From Lathyrus oleraceus (Eukaryota > Streptophyta > Magnoliopsida > Fabales > Fabaceae): a stretch of 64,000 bases of DNA. The DNA is taken from positions 362,622,377-362,686,376 of the forward strand of contig NC_066583.1 of the NCBI RefSeq assembly GCF_024323335.1. The letters are read 5' to 3'. Of this stretch, positions 35,630-50,004 are shown piece by piece; the stretch's first letter is position 1, and each line of letters begins with the position of its first letter. The position numbers and the translations under genes are program-made. The notes under the pieces were generated by a model. It was given only the letters and a program-made list of their open reading frames with translations, made no database searches and was not told where the DNA came from.

Positions 35630-36700
35630 TGTATTATAGATCTAAATACTAGAAACTTCAAAAACCAACCTGTCAAAAACATAGAAGAAAAACATTAATT
35701 AATTAACCAAATAAGCTATACATATAAAAGTTAAAACAATCCCAAATTTCATAAATATCTTTTCAATCACACCATTCACCGCCAATAACCTTTTAAATTG
35801 GAATTTAGCATAAAAATGATTGCTGTAACTGTAAGATAGATATATGATTGTAAGGCCCTATAATCAATCAGTAACGCTACTGGCCCTTGGGTTCATTGAA
35901 AAGTTTGAAACAGTAAGATTCTCTCTCAAACTACTTATTTTGGATTATTTCCACACGATCCATGATTCCAGAATCTTTCACCAAGTAAAATTCATAAAGA
36001 ACAACACAACATAACAACACACGTAACGCATAAACCCAACACGGAATCAATAATAATGCTTATCAAACACAAAAACAGTCCATTCAAAATCACATTCACA
36101 GATACAAAACCTAATATATAAAACAAATAAACAATTTCATAACCATTCAAAACCCAAAAATCATCAAATACACACAAGTCAAGGATCAACATCATACGGC
36201 AAAAACTGAATATCACACCAAATTGAAATTCCATGTACAAAATAACAAGTCAGGTCAAAACTCAAAACGACATAAAAACATCACCAAACGCAAACACCGC
36301 AAATAGAACTTGAATTAAAAAACTACAACCATTAAAAGCAAAAATTGCGAAGAGTAACTAAAAAAAGAAACTAACAAAATAAACTAGTTCAGAAAATCCT
36401 CACTAAAAAAAGCAGAATCTCAAAACCAACAACGCTTTAACCTTCAGCTAAATCAGAAAGAAAATCGATAAAAAAAAATTATAATTAATTTCAAAAAAAT
36501 CACCTTACACAAAGCCGATTCTTCAGCTTTGAAAATTGAAAATTGAAGATCACTGGTTTTGAATCTGCAGTGAGAGAAAGAGAGAGAGAGCGAGAGTTGT
36601 TAGAGAGAGAAAGTGATTGAAAATGGAAAGCTGTTGGAGACAAAATTTTCGCATCAGCAGTGTATAGTAACAAGACGAAGAGACGAGAGGGAAATATCAG
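35630..36700 (-). promoter_or_regulatory. 5' UTR, leader intron and promoter-proximal region of the WEB gene
   Basis: On the minus strand a leader exon ends TGTGTAAG/GTGATT at 36504. A candidate 834-nt intron (36503-35670) ends TTTTTGACAG, and a 40-nt UTR exon (35669-35630) joins the ATG. Upstream the leader is GA/CT-rich (GAGAGAAAGAGAGAGAG near 36570 on the plus strand), common in plant 5' UTRs. A cDNA would decide it. Confidence 0.55.
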
Positions 36701-37551
36701 GTGCATCCGTTACTATTTTAAAATCTGTGGTCCTGCTTTGAGGATTGTTTGTATTTGTATTGGACTTCGTAAACTTTGGTGACTTTATTCTTGCGAAAAG
36801 ACTTTTATGTCCTTGAGATGCATTCTTCAAGGAGCGTGAGAAAAGGGGTAGGGACATGTGAGTGTTTGCCACGTCATGTTCAAAATGAAAGACCATAGAT
36901 AGGAAAATGAAAGAAAGAGATGTTAAGACAAAAAGGTGAGTCCTTTTTAATTTGCCTTATTTTCTTCATGTTTGTCGTCAATAATTGTGAAAATAAATTG
37001 GAGAGTAAGAGAAAATTTAAGTGAATAAAGCGAGAAACTCTCGCACGGTTTTTGCTTTATAAATCTCTACTTATCAATTATGATTGCTAATTTTGATGGA
37101 AAAAAATTAATTGTATGTAGATCGTAATAATGGAAAGTTTCATACTTTAGGGTTGTTAGGGTGGTTATGATATATGTATTGATAATTAAATTTAAAAATA
37201 GAATGGGTTTAAAAATTTGTATTTAATTCAAAAAATATTTTTTTTTATAAATTTTAAAATTATAAGAATATATTTTTTTAAATAAAAAAACAAACCTCAT
37301 TTTTTTTTCTTTTGGATTTGGACTTGGATACAATTCAGGTTATCCTCAATCTAAAAAAACTCTTTTAGAGGGTTTGACTTTCTTTTGCAAGTGTGTGAGC
37401 AACTATGTTTTTTCTATGTTTAAAAGAAACCTTAATCAATTTGAACTTTATCATCTTCCTTCTAACAGTGTTGAACAATATCTCTCAATCAGTTTTAGAA
37501 TTATCGTTTTCATTGATTGTATTTGAAATATGGTTGTTCGTTTTGAAGTTC

Positions 37552-37555
<4 letters not shown>
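36701..37555. other. Intergenic stretch, upstream of the WEB gene
   Basis: The WEB promoter should lie in 36650-36900. The rest is AT-rich without recognisable genes. Confidence 0.5.

Positions 37556-37639
<84 letters not shown>
37556..37639. repeat. (TA)n microsatellite
   Basis: About 84 bp of TA repeat, 65 bp from the copia LTR start at 37704. Confidence 0.97.
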
Positions 37640-37642
<3 letters not shown>

Positions 37643-37703
37643 CAAAATACGTTTATTTATGTGATTTGAAATGAGGGGAAGTCCTTTATTTATAAGACAA
37701 AAT

Positions 37704-40700
37704 TGTTGAAATTAAATCCAAGACTTTAAGTAACTCCGTATCAATCTTAATGAATAAGATTCAATTGCACCGATTAAATTCTCTTTTGTTCTTCACTTTT
37801 CACTCGAGTGAATCAATCAACTTTGGTTGCAAGATTGTATCATTGCACAATGGTGATGAAAAACAAGAAAAGAAGATTAATTGAGAAGAAAAGAGTTACA
37901 GTTTATTGAGAGAAGGAAGAAGATAAATTTTCTGCAGAGTTCCTCTCTGCTCACAAACTGTGATTCTTTATTCATTTGCAACTGCAAAATTTAAGTTTTT
38001 GCAATAACAGGGGTTACTCCCTATTTATAGATTTTGTTTGATTGCTCTCTAAGCAAAGTCCAAAAACAAAAATCTAAAATACATAATTCTACCAACACTA
38101 CGAAATTAGATTTAAAACCAAATCCATGTCGAGGCTAACTCCTCGACACTCACACAAATTTGACACACGACATTTCAACGACAACAAACTTTTTCGAAAA
38201 ATACTATTTTGACACAAATAATTTCAATTCAATACGCCACGTAATTTACTATGTCTAAGCTATCTATATTCATCATAGACCTTAACTTCTTGAACACTTC
38301 GATCTACATTCCTTTCGTCATGATACCTGCAATCTGATTCTCAGTTCTGCATTGTTCCAAGTTCAGCATCGCTTCTGCCACTTGCTTTCGAAGATAATGG
38401 AACCTCATTTCGATGTGTTCGCTTCGTCCATGCGCTATCAGATTCTTCGCCAGATTGATAGTAGACATGTTGTCGATCTTCATGATAATTGCTCCATGAT
38501 TCTTCCCTGTAATCTTTTCAACCAGATTCACCATCCACGTTGCTTGACATGCATAAAGAGAAGCAACTGTGTATTTTGCTTCACCTAACATAAACACATA
38601 GCCAGATGTGGAATTTCTATCCTCAACATCACTACACCAACTTGAGTCAGTGTAGCCTACTAACTTGCATTCTTTTCCTTCATCAACTGTAGAAAACAAA
38701 ATTCCATAGTCAAGAGTTCCTTTCAAATATCTTAGTATCCTCTTCGTCGCTGCTAGGTGTGATACCTTTGGCTTCTACATGAATCAGATTACCATACCCA
38801 TATTGTATGCTAGATCAGGCATTGTGTGACAAAGGTATCGAAATGATCCAGTGAGTCTTTTGTACTGCGTTGGATCAACATCATCTTCATCTATGTATTT
38901 CGATAGTTGTATTCCAGGCTTAATTGGAGTCGAAGTTGGGTTGCAATCTTGCATCTCAAATCTCTTGAGTATTTCGCACGTATATCTTCTTTGGTGTATC
39001 ATCAAGCCTCTATTACTCGTGTATAATTTAATGCCAAGGAAATATGAGAGATTTCCCAAGTACGGCATTTCAAACTCCTCACTTAGGTCATGTTTGAAAT
39101 CTTCGATCTCCTTCTTGTAACTTCCCGTTTCAACATGTCATCAATATAGAGACATAGTATAAGCAATTCACTATTGTTTCTTCTAACATATACTCCATAC
39201 TCAGTTGTGCACTTCACAAATTCCTTTTCCTTTAGGAAATTTCCAGACCAATAACCAACCTGATTGTTTCGATCCTAACAACAGGTGCAAAAACTTCGTC
39301 GAAGTCAATTCCTTCATTCTGAAGAAATCCTTTTGCCACAAGTCTTGCCTTGTGTCGAGTTACCTCACCTTTGGGATTCAACTTCACCTTGTATACCCAC
39401 TTCACATTGATTGCCTTCTTGTCTTGAGGAAATTTGACAAGTGACCAAGTGTTGTTGTCTTTGATGGACTTCAGTTCCTCATTCATTGCTTTCATCCACT
39501 TTGAATCCTTCAATGCCTCGGTTGCATTGACCAGTTCGACATCTGTATAGAAAGCATAGTGTACCAACTCACCTTCATCATCGACCACATCATCTGATGT
39601 AATCACATATTCTTACAATCTTGCAGACATATGTCTTGTTCTTTGGGGTCTGCTTGTGCTTGCTTAACCTCTGACTACTTCTTGTCGAACTTCTCTTTCG
39701 ACTTCGATTGTTGGTTCTTCATATAAGATTCTTACTGAATCCTTCCTGACATTTTTAGTCCAATCTCATTCCTTAAGCTCATATATGATCATGTCCGTGC
39801 TGATCACTACTTGCTTGTTCACTGGGTCGAACAACTTATAACCTTCAGTTGAATGATATCCTATTAGGATCATCTGACTCGACTTGTCATCAAGTTTTCT
39901 TCTTAACTGATCTGACACATGTCTATGTGATATAGATCCAAATACTTTCAGATGAATCAAGCTATGCTTGACACCAGACCAACATTCTTTTGGCGTAATT
40001 CCTTCTAGCTTCTTCTCGGGCATATCTTTAAAATATATGTAGTTATCGATACTACTTCTCTCCATAATTCTTTGGGTAGATGCTTGCCTTTCAACATACT
40101 TCTCACAATGTTCATGATGGTTCTATTCTTCCTTTATGCCATTTCATTCAGCTGTGGAGTGTAGGGTGGAACCACCTCAGGCACAATCCATTCTTTCTCA
40201 CATAACTTGTCGAAGTCTTTTGACACATACTCTCCACCACCACCAGTCTTTATAATCTTGAGCTTTCGACCATAGATTTAAACATGGCAAATGCCTCGAT
40301 CACTTCACTTTTCTTCTTGATCAGGTAAGTCCATAATTTTCGACTGAAATCATCTATGAATATGACAAAGTATATGTTACCTCCAATCGAATCCACATGG
40401 ATAAGATCACACACATCAGAGTATATGACTTCAAGAATTGCCTTCAACTTGCTTCCTGCATCCTTGCTAAAGTTGTTCTAATGATGCTTCGTCTGGACAC
40501 ATTCTTCACACACTTCATTTGGAATGTCGATTTCTGGTAACCCTTAAACCGTATTTCTTCTTTTTCAGAACTCTAATGTCTTTGAAATTGAGGTGTCAAT
40601 TCCCTCTTGTTCTTCACTCTTCACTCGAGTGAATCAACCAACCTTGGTTGCAAGATTGTATCGTTGCACAATGATGATGAAAAACAAGAAAAAAGGTTGA

Positions 40701-40969
40701 ATTGAAAAGAAACGAGTTTCTCTCTGCTCACAAACTGTGATTCTTTATTCGTTTGCAACTACAAAATTCAAGTTTTTATAATAATAGGGGTTACTCCCTA
40801 TTTATAGATTTTGCTTGCTTGCTTCTTAAGCAAAACCCAACAACAAAAGCCCAAAATACCTAATTCTTCAAACACTACAAAATTAGGTTTAAAACCAAAT
40901 CCATGTCGAGGCTAACTCCTCGACACTTCGACACTCATACAATTTCGACACAACATTTCAACGACATCA
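37704..40969 (-). mobile_element. Internally deleted Ty1/copia element with two LTRs
   Basis: LTRs at 37704-38186 (TGTTGAAATT...GACAACA) and about 40590-40969 share long blocks (CACTCGAGTGAATCAA, GGTTGCAAGATTGTATC, GGGGTTACTCCCTATTTATAG, CCATGTCGAGGCTAACTCC). The internal part reads minus and holds only integrase to RNase H; gag and protease are gone, since integrase starts about 100 bp after the 5' LTR. The 5' LTR outer part is eroded and no target duplication is visible. TATA boxes (CTATAAATAGGGAG) lie in both LTRs. Confidence 0.85.
38304..40540 (-). pseudogene. Copia integrase-RT-RNase H remnant
   Basis: Minus-strand pieces in order: integrase core (40447-40250, SDVCDLIHVDSIGG and DDFSRKLW), integrase end (40065-39766, TPKECWSGVKHS, HLKVFGSISHRHV), RT start (39606-39232, [30 protein letters not shown]), RT end (39068-38784, LGNLSYFLGIKLYT) and RNase H (38726-38304, LVGYTDSSWCSDVEDRNSTS). 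Stops and shifts separate them, so it is dead. Confidence 0.9.
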
Positions 40970-41459
40970 CATCCATCAATTGATGGATTAAATGAATATG
41001 GATTGGATTGTTAATGGATGAATCAAAATAACCCATTAGTCAATTAATAATTTCTTAAAAATATACGATCTATTCCATCCATTAAGGATAAAATTCATCT
41101 AATCCATCAATTATCATATTTTTAGTGGATGAATATCCATCTATCCAAAAAAAAAGTTTTTTTTTCAAAAAAAATGTTTTTTTTTATTATTGAAAATATC
41201 GAAAAAAATTTCAAAAAAAACAATTTTTTTTAGTTTTGGAGAAAATCAATAAAAAATGATATTTTTTTTTGTATTTTTGAAAAATATTAATTTTTTGTAT
41301 TTTCGTAAAAAAAATTGACTTTTCGAAAATAAGATCGACTTTTTGTATTTTCCAAAAAACAATTTTTTAATTTTTGAGAAAAATCGGTTTTTTTATATTT
41401 TTTTCCGAAAAAAACACTATTTGATACATCCACGATAAATAAACTGGACCACAAATTTT
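40970..41459. other. Low-complexity stretch between copia and CACTA remnants
   Basis: ATCCATCAAT/GATGGAT motifs at 40970-41140 followed by A/T homopolymer-rich DNA with TTTTTGTATTTTCGAAAA-type motifs. No gene. It may include an eroded CACTA end, but no TIR is recognisable. Confidence 0.4.
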
Positions 41460-44212
41460 AATCTCGTTTACTAGATGAACAACTAAGTGAACCATAATGT
41501 CAAAGACTGATGGAGGGAAAAACATCTCTAATTGATACAGATAATTGCAGCCTCATGTTCCAACTTTTACAAATTTCCAGGATCAATGACTTTACTACAT
41601 ATATAATTGAAGAATAAACACAATCTGGTTGCATTAACACATGACAATCATGAGATTTTAAGCCAACTAATTTGTGATCGTTTTCTAACACAAGTTTCTT
41701 CATATTTGATGAGTACCCTTGAAGAACTTTGATACCCTGCAAACAATCGAAAAAACTTATTTTCTTTCTTTTTTAGACAGAGTGTGACAAGCTGGGGGGC
41801 AAATATGTTATATTTCCTATTTCGTTTAGGGCTAACTCTTGTCGTATACCCATCACCAACATATCTTCACGAGATTTCTTAGTATCTTTTGTCTTGCCTT
41901 TAATGTTGAGAAGTGTTTCAATCAATCTATCACATATATTTTTCTCCACGTGTATCACATCAAGACAATGTATTACATCAAGACTAGATAAATATGGAAG
42001 ATCAAAGAACACCGACCTCTTTTTCCTAGTATTTTTCTCCACGGGTCCTTTTTGTTTCTTTCCAAAGACAACATAAATGTGTTGTTGTCTTTTATAAACT
42101 TCCTTCCCGATTAAGGGCTTTGGGGAGATATCAAACTCACGCTCTCCATTAAAAGCCTTCCGCAATCTACATTATGGATGATTAAGTCTTAACAAATTTT
42201 GATGTCCAAGATAAACAGTCTTTTTCATTTTGTAATTGGTGGTGGAATGTACCAAATTCACATATAGGACACGCTTTATGTCTCTTGACATTGTAAGCAC
42301 ACAAATTACCGTATGCAGGAAAGTCATTAATTGTGAAAAACAACATGACACGAAGCTTAAAGTTATCACTTGTATACGCATCATCAACATTAATGCTTTC
42401 CTCCCATAAAAGTCTTAAGTCTTCAATCAATGACATTAAATAAATATCTATGTCGTTTCCTAGTTGTCTTGGACCCGAAATCATCATTGATAACATTATA
42501 TATTTGTGTTTCATGCACAACCATGGAGATGAGTTATAAATTATGAGAAGAACATGTCATGAGGTATGGTTAGTACTCAAATTACCAAAAGGGTTCATTC
42601 CGTCGGTGGCAAGTCCAAGCCTAAGGTTCCTCAGTTCAAGGGAAAAATCTAGAAATAAGGAATCAATTTTCTTCCATTGCAATGAACCAGCTACATGGAG
42701 AATTTTTCCATCACACACTCTTTCATATGCATGTCATCTAGTATTATTTGCATCATTTACATTAGAAAACAATATCTTGAACCTTTGAATTATCGGTAGG
42801 TACCACATCACCTTGGAAGGGACACCCTTTCTAGTTACACCGTCATCCTATTCAACACCATTGTCCTTCTGCTTGTAGTGTATCTCTGAAACTTAAAATT
42901 TTCATACTTTTTCTTATATAATGTGAAATCATTACGACATACATATATTTTGATATAGTCTGAATCCATTGGACACAATATCTTTTTGGCCTCATAACTA
43001 CGATTCAACAACGTGTTACCTTCTGGAAGCATTTCTTTCAACAATTCAAGCAATTAAGTGAAACTTCTATCCATCTATCCACCTCTTGCCTTAAGATTAA
43101 ATAGTATTAACATAATTGATACTCTTGTAAACCTTTTGCATCCCAGATACAACGATTCTCCCATGTCTCTTTGCAAAGTATCTACCACATCAGCTTTCTT
43201 GAAAACATCTACTCCAGTATCACGAATCATATCTTCTAGAATGTTATTCATAAATTCATCATCATCTTCAACTGTATGTGGTAGAGGTCTTTTTTTTGTC
43301 ACTTCACTATGCCATACCCATTTCGTATAATTTTGAATAATTCCATCACAACAAAAATGATTGAATATATCATCCCTTGGATGTTTTTGCATATTTTGGT
43401 CAATTTTACAAGGACACCAAAAATTCCCCTTATTGTTAGGAATATTTTTTTCCGTGAATTCAAGAAAGTGAATCATTGCATTCTCATACTCTTTACTTAA
43501 TCTATTGGCTTTCATCCAACTCCGATCCATGATCGCATACAACTTCTGAAAATAAAATAAAAATAGCACACATCCAACAAAAATGAATTGTATAAGTCTC
43601 AAAAACCATAATAACAACAACAACGACAACAACATCAACGACAACCACAATACCACCACCGCCACCACCAACACCAACAACAATGGAAACAACAACAACG
43701 ACAATAAACAACAATGACAATAATGAAGAATTTGTACATACCGGAAGTGTGATGAGAGACTCAAACAAAATTGTTGATTTGAGGTTCCAACTTTCTTCCT
43801 CCTTGGAGAATAATAGTGTTTCAGTTTTGTTCGCTGGAGAAGAATAATGTTCCTTGCGTTTGCCAGCTAGAGCACAAAAAGTGAACGAGACTTAAGGTTA
43901 AACATGAAGGAATAAAAAATTGTTTAGAGAGTTTTTATCTCGTTTTTCTTAAAAACCGAGGAAACATATCCAACGTAAAATCTATAAAAAAAATAAAGGC
44001 GCCTTTTTAGTTCTAAATAAAACATAAAATTGCAATCGTTGGAAATCGAAGCTCAAACCCTGAGCAACTTGTTATGTCGATTTTGGGAAAAATGAGGTAA
44101 AAGATTAAGTTTTTAAAAAATAAAATAAATGGCGCGTTCCAGGTCATTTGACCTTGGTGTTTCAATATCTGAGATGAAAACTTCGTCATAAAATATATTA
44201 TTTATAGTAGTG
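41460..44212 (-). mobile_element. CACTA (En/Spm) transposon fragment
   Basis: The 5' end is clear on the minus strand: CACTACTATAAATAATAT beginning at 44212, the usual CACTA terminus. It encodes tnp2-type transposase pieces. The other end is missing; the last transposase similarity is near 41500. No matching TIR was found in 41000-41460, so it is truncated. Confidence 0.75.
41500..43532 (-). pseudogene. tnp2-type CACTA transposase, fragmented
   Basis: From an MDRSWMKANRLSKEYENA start near 43532, a transposase-associated domain runs to 43075 (FWCPCKIDQ, HFCCDGIIQNYTKWVWHSE). Transposase_21 (tnp2) parts follow: 42520-42182 (WEESINVDDAYTSDNFKLR, TINDFPAYGNLCAYNVKRH, KACPICEF), 42165-41773 (LPYLSSLDVIHCLDVIHVEK, KNICDRLIETLLNIKGKTKD) and 41742-41500 (HDCHVLMQ). 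Frameshifts, a short in-frame duplication at DVIHCLDVIH and loss of the C-terminus make it inactive. Confidence 0.85.
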
Positions 44213-44940
44213 CAAATACCATACGAAAATGATTGGATTTAATAAACTTACTCACTTGAAGAATGAAATTTAATAGGAAATTCAATGGGTTATAAAGTTA
44301 CTAACACCCAAGGATTTAATGATTTAACTGAAAATGGAAGAATGACTTATTAGAGTTGAGAGAGTTTAGGTTTGTTAATTTTTTTTTTCAAAAATGCAGC
44401 CAAGACATTAAGAAAAAACCCTTGAAATAGTAATTTTCCCTTTAAATATCCAAATTTTCGTGATACATTACTTATGCAATAGATAACATGGAATATATGA
44501 AGTTAGCGATAAATTTTATATTTCTAAAACAAGGTACCTTTGGGTATTCCAAACCTCACAATCTCATGAAATTATCATACTAGTCATAAAAAAAGGTAAG
44601 GTTTTCTAGGATTACAAATCATTTTGAAGAAGTAGTTCTTAAAGGACTTATGTAATAAATACAATAATGAGAAGAAAAAAAAAAGATATGAGATCCCTCT
44701 AAAGACACACGAATAAATCTTACCCCTGGCCTTAATGGCATAGAAAGAGAAGAAAATGAATGTTGTATAGGAAATTTTTCAATAACTATACATTAATTCA
44801 AAACACATGATATACATTTTTCTATTAGGATGGAGTTATGAGGGAGCGACATCTAACTAGCATATCACCTCACATTTAAACTTGATAAAAGGAAGACACA
44901 TCCTAAACTTATTGAAAATTATTTGACGTGAATAGAAAAA
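44213..44940. other. No gene recognised
   Basis: AT-rich spacer between the CACTA fragment and the Tat-like fragment. No repeat ends seen. Confidence 0.5.
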
Positions 44941-46418
<1,478 letters not shown>

Positions 46419-46738
46419 TTATTTTATTTAATGTGTAAACACATTAAATAAGGTGCATAAAATATTATTTTTGTCTAATACCTCGATTATGAATTAAATT
46501 GGAGTATAGAAAAATTGTTTTGTACTAAATTAGTATCTTTTGTATCATTATGCTTAATTTGCACTAATTTCAATTACTTAATTGTCTTAAAACACCCACA
46601 TCCGACGATCTTTCACCAATAACCTAAACGGATCTATGCTTTTTTTATAGAGTAATAATATAAATAATTAAAGGCCACCAAGTTTTTTCTACAAAATGTG
46701 GTATATTGTGGTGTGGGTACGGTGGAATCTATTCTGAA

Positions 46739-47140
46739 GGTGTGTTTGTTTTAAGGTTTTAAAAAATATTCTTGGGAATATTGTCATGGGAATGCAACAT
46801 TCTCATGTTTGATTCAATTTTTTAAAAATTATTTCAAGGTATATTTTATTCCCAGGAACTTTATTTTCACATGGTTCTTTTATTTTTATTCCAAGGTTTA
46901 AAGGGTGGGAATCCAACATTTCCATGGGAATAAAATTCAACTAACTACAACTCCCCACTACTACTCATATTTATTTATTTATTTTATTTTTTATAATTTT
47001 TAAATTAAATAAATATCATAAACATTCCTAGAAAATTTAATTTTTACCAAACACTTGGATAGGAATATTATTCCAAGTAATAATAATGATGAGAATAAGA
47101 TTCCAAGGAATGTTACTTCTAAACTTGAAACAAACACACC
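46739..47140. mobile_element. MITE with GGTGTGTTTGTTT termini
   Basis: 402 bp; the ends GGTGTGTTTGTTTTAAG and CTTGAAACAAACACACC pair at 16 of 17 bases. The inner sequence also pairs in part (TTCTTGGGAATAT against ATATTCCAAGTAA-like). No coding capacity. The target duplication is not clear, so superfamily is open. Confidence 0.75.
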
Positions 47141-48239
47141 ATAAAGTTTTTAATGTGTTATATGAATATTTAAAAATGTAAATTAATTTTTTAAATAATT
47201 AAAATATATAAAATAATATGTGAAATCATTTAAAAAAAACTCAATTGAATAATATTGATGTGAGTGGAATAACAATATATAGAAGAAATATTTTATTTTG
47301 GTGTAGTTTATCTTTCTCTATTTTTACTCTTATTTTATTTTTATTATATAATTTACTTAATAATTTTCTTTAAAATCATTATTAACTTCTTCATAACTTT
47401 TTATTGTTAATTCCCACATGTTATATTTTTTATGAATCATATTTAAATAAAAATATTATTTATATTTTTATTGATATGTATTAAGAAAATAGATAGACGA
47501 GTGTTCTCCTGAACACTAATTATAGATATTTTTGGATACATGTTTTAATTCCACTCTTATCCTTGAATAATTATATTTATATATTTAAAAAACTACAAGT
47601 GAGAAATGAAAGGTGGATTTAAAAGGTGAATTAATTGGAGTAAAATTGAAGAGATAATGAAATGAGAGAAGGGGAGAGTGTAAGTTTGTGCCTGCACAAC
47701 CAAAAGAAAGGGAAAACTCTGAATTTATGTTTCAAGACATGAGAATTTTTTTATCCTTCTTCTTTACTCACTCACTCATTTTTTATCTTGTGTATTTCTG
47801 TTTTACTATATATTCTTTTATCTCAAATTCTTTTCTATTTGTTTCTTTCTCATTTATTTATTTACTATTTCCATTAATGTAACAAAAAGGATTGGAACTA
47901 TAAAAACCATGGAACTAATAATTAATAAAAAATTATTAGTTAGTCTAACATACTGTTATGGAAATGGTAATTCACTATCTTAAAGCTTTGACCATTGTCT
48001 TAGAAGGGGGTAATTGCTACACATCACGCCTATTGATTCGATGATGAGTGTACATTTACCCATTTTCTTAACTTCTATTTATTTTTATATCAATTTTTCC
48101 ATTAATTTATTATTATTCTTATTATTACTTTTTAATAGTTGTAGGAAGTGTAACATAGTGAATTGGTTATATAAGAAGATTTGTTTGAAGTGGAGTGAAA
48201 ACATTGTCTCTGATTAAGAGTACATGGCAGTTTTAGCTG
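47141..48239. other. No gene recognised
   Basis: AT-rich. Small ORFs at 47688-47882 and 48014-48217 are hydrophobic low-complexity frames without domain or gene context. Confidence 0.5.
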
Positions 48240-48690
48240 CAAAAAGGTAGCGTCAGAGACAATTCCGACAATTCCGACGCTACTAGTGTTGATGTCAAGT
48301 CGAAATAACCGTCGCTAATGGTTAAAAATCATTTGTTTCAATTTATTTAATAAATGGTCATTGTTACGGCTGACACTAAAAATGGATTTAATTAATTTTA
48401 TTTCAATAATTCATTTAGAATACTAGCAACGTCCAGGCCGATGCTAATGTTAGTGCGAAAATAATTAATTTTTCTCCACACATTTTGTTGCAAGCTTTTT
48501 TGATTTTAAATAATTATTTGTTGGTAGCATCGGTCTGGACCGACGCTAATATTAGTGCCAAAAATACTTTTTCACTACAATTTTCGTTTGACACCTTTTT
48601 AATTGTTTTACGTATTAATTTATTTTAGTTGCAGCATTAGCTATATCTGACGCTAATGATTGTGGGAAAAAAGTATTTCCGCTGTATTTT
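48240..48690. repeat. Array of AGCGTCGG..CCGACGCT-type palindromes
   Basis: Repeated short inverted motifs: GTAGCGTCAGAG..GACGCTAC near 48248-48285, GCCGATGCTAATGTTAGTGC near 48430, and AGCATCGGTCTGGACCGACGCTAAT near 48527. Such subterminal arrays are typical of CACTA elements. Similar motifs recur at 52445-52475. No CACTA terminus was located. Confidence 0.55.
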
Positions 48691-49314
48691 TACTTTCTTT
48701 CTATTGTATTATATTTAAAACAATAACTTCAAATAAAACTTAAATTATTTAAAACTAAATAAAACTACAAACTAAAACTAAATTCATATAATCAAATTTA
48801 TAAGCTTCTTAACTTCTAACAATTTTTTTATAAGTTATTTTAAAAATAAATAAGATAAACTGAAACTATAAATTTTATCTTATTTTAAATTTAAAAAATT
48901 AAACTTATTTTATTTTTTAAAATAAAAATATAACTATAAGAATATATGTAAACTTAAACTGTAAATTAAAAAAAATCAAATAAAACTATAAACTAAAACT
49001 ATATTCATTAAATCATTTTTATAAAATACTCTAAATTATAAATTAATAAAACAAACCATAACTAAATTAATAAAATAAAAATAATATTATAAAAAATTAT
49101 AAAATAAAATAAACCAACATAAATCAATTTCCAAAAATCGCTTTTCATCTCTTCAGTATTCTCACAGACTCTCTCTCAACACGACGTCTCTCTCTAAATC
49201 GATGGATAACAAATCGTTTTCAGAAATCGCTAGGATAATGTTCTTGATTTTGAGTTTTGTTGTCACCGTATCCAGAAATCACTCATACTCACCGTTTCTC
49301 ATCGCTTCCCAAAA

Positions 49315-49677
49315 TCACTTCCAGAAATCGCTTCCATAAATTGCTTTTCTTAGTTTCTCATCTAAGAGTTCAAGAAATCGCTTCTGATGTGAACAAATGA
49401 CTACATACTCTAATGTGAAGCCAAAAACATCAACAACACATTTAGAATTAACAAGTCCATCATCAGAGCTATTAATTACTTCATAGGTGAGTTTATGATG
49501 TTGCATGTTGACTTCTTCATGGGTCAATAATACCAATCTATTTATTGAATCTATCCACACCTGAATACAATCACCATGACAATTTCTTTTACTCAAACAT
49601 GCTATTTTTATAAATGATAATAGTGAAACACATGCTTGCCAATCCAAAGTATCAAAATATTTGGAATTCTCGGTCAA
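49315..49677 (-). pseudogene. Unrecognised ORF, possible captured exon (120 aa)
   Basis: The frame has a normal amino acid mix (FDTLDWQACVSLLSFIKIAC, WIDSINRLVLLTHEEVNMQH), more protein-like than the surrounding AT-rich DNA. I do not recognise the family. It lies beside CAGAAATCGCTT-type short repeats (49130-49390) and a leader-like CT-rich stretch, all within a tract bounded by CACTA-like palindromes, so capture by a transposon is possible. Confidence 0.35.
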
Positions 49678-50004
49678 TTCATTGGTGTCGGGTTTGCAAT
49701 CTGAAATATTCTTTTTTGTTTTAAATTATTTTTAGTCGGCAATTGTAAATGTTTAAAAACAGTATAGTATGATATTTCTCATTAATGGCATCGTGTAACG
49801 AGATTGAATGTGTTAAATAGCTTAAGTTAACGAGAAGTTATGGGTCTGTTATGGTTCTTTGTCACTACTAGCCTGACTGAATCAAGCATGGACTCTGTTG
49901 AAACTTGAAGTTGCTTATACTAAAAAAGTGTTTTCAAAAAGTGTAGTCTAAGCTTTATAATACTCTTGTATTTTTATGTACCAAAACTTTGCCCCTGCTT
50001 TTTT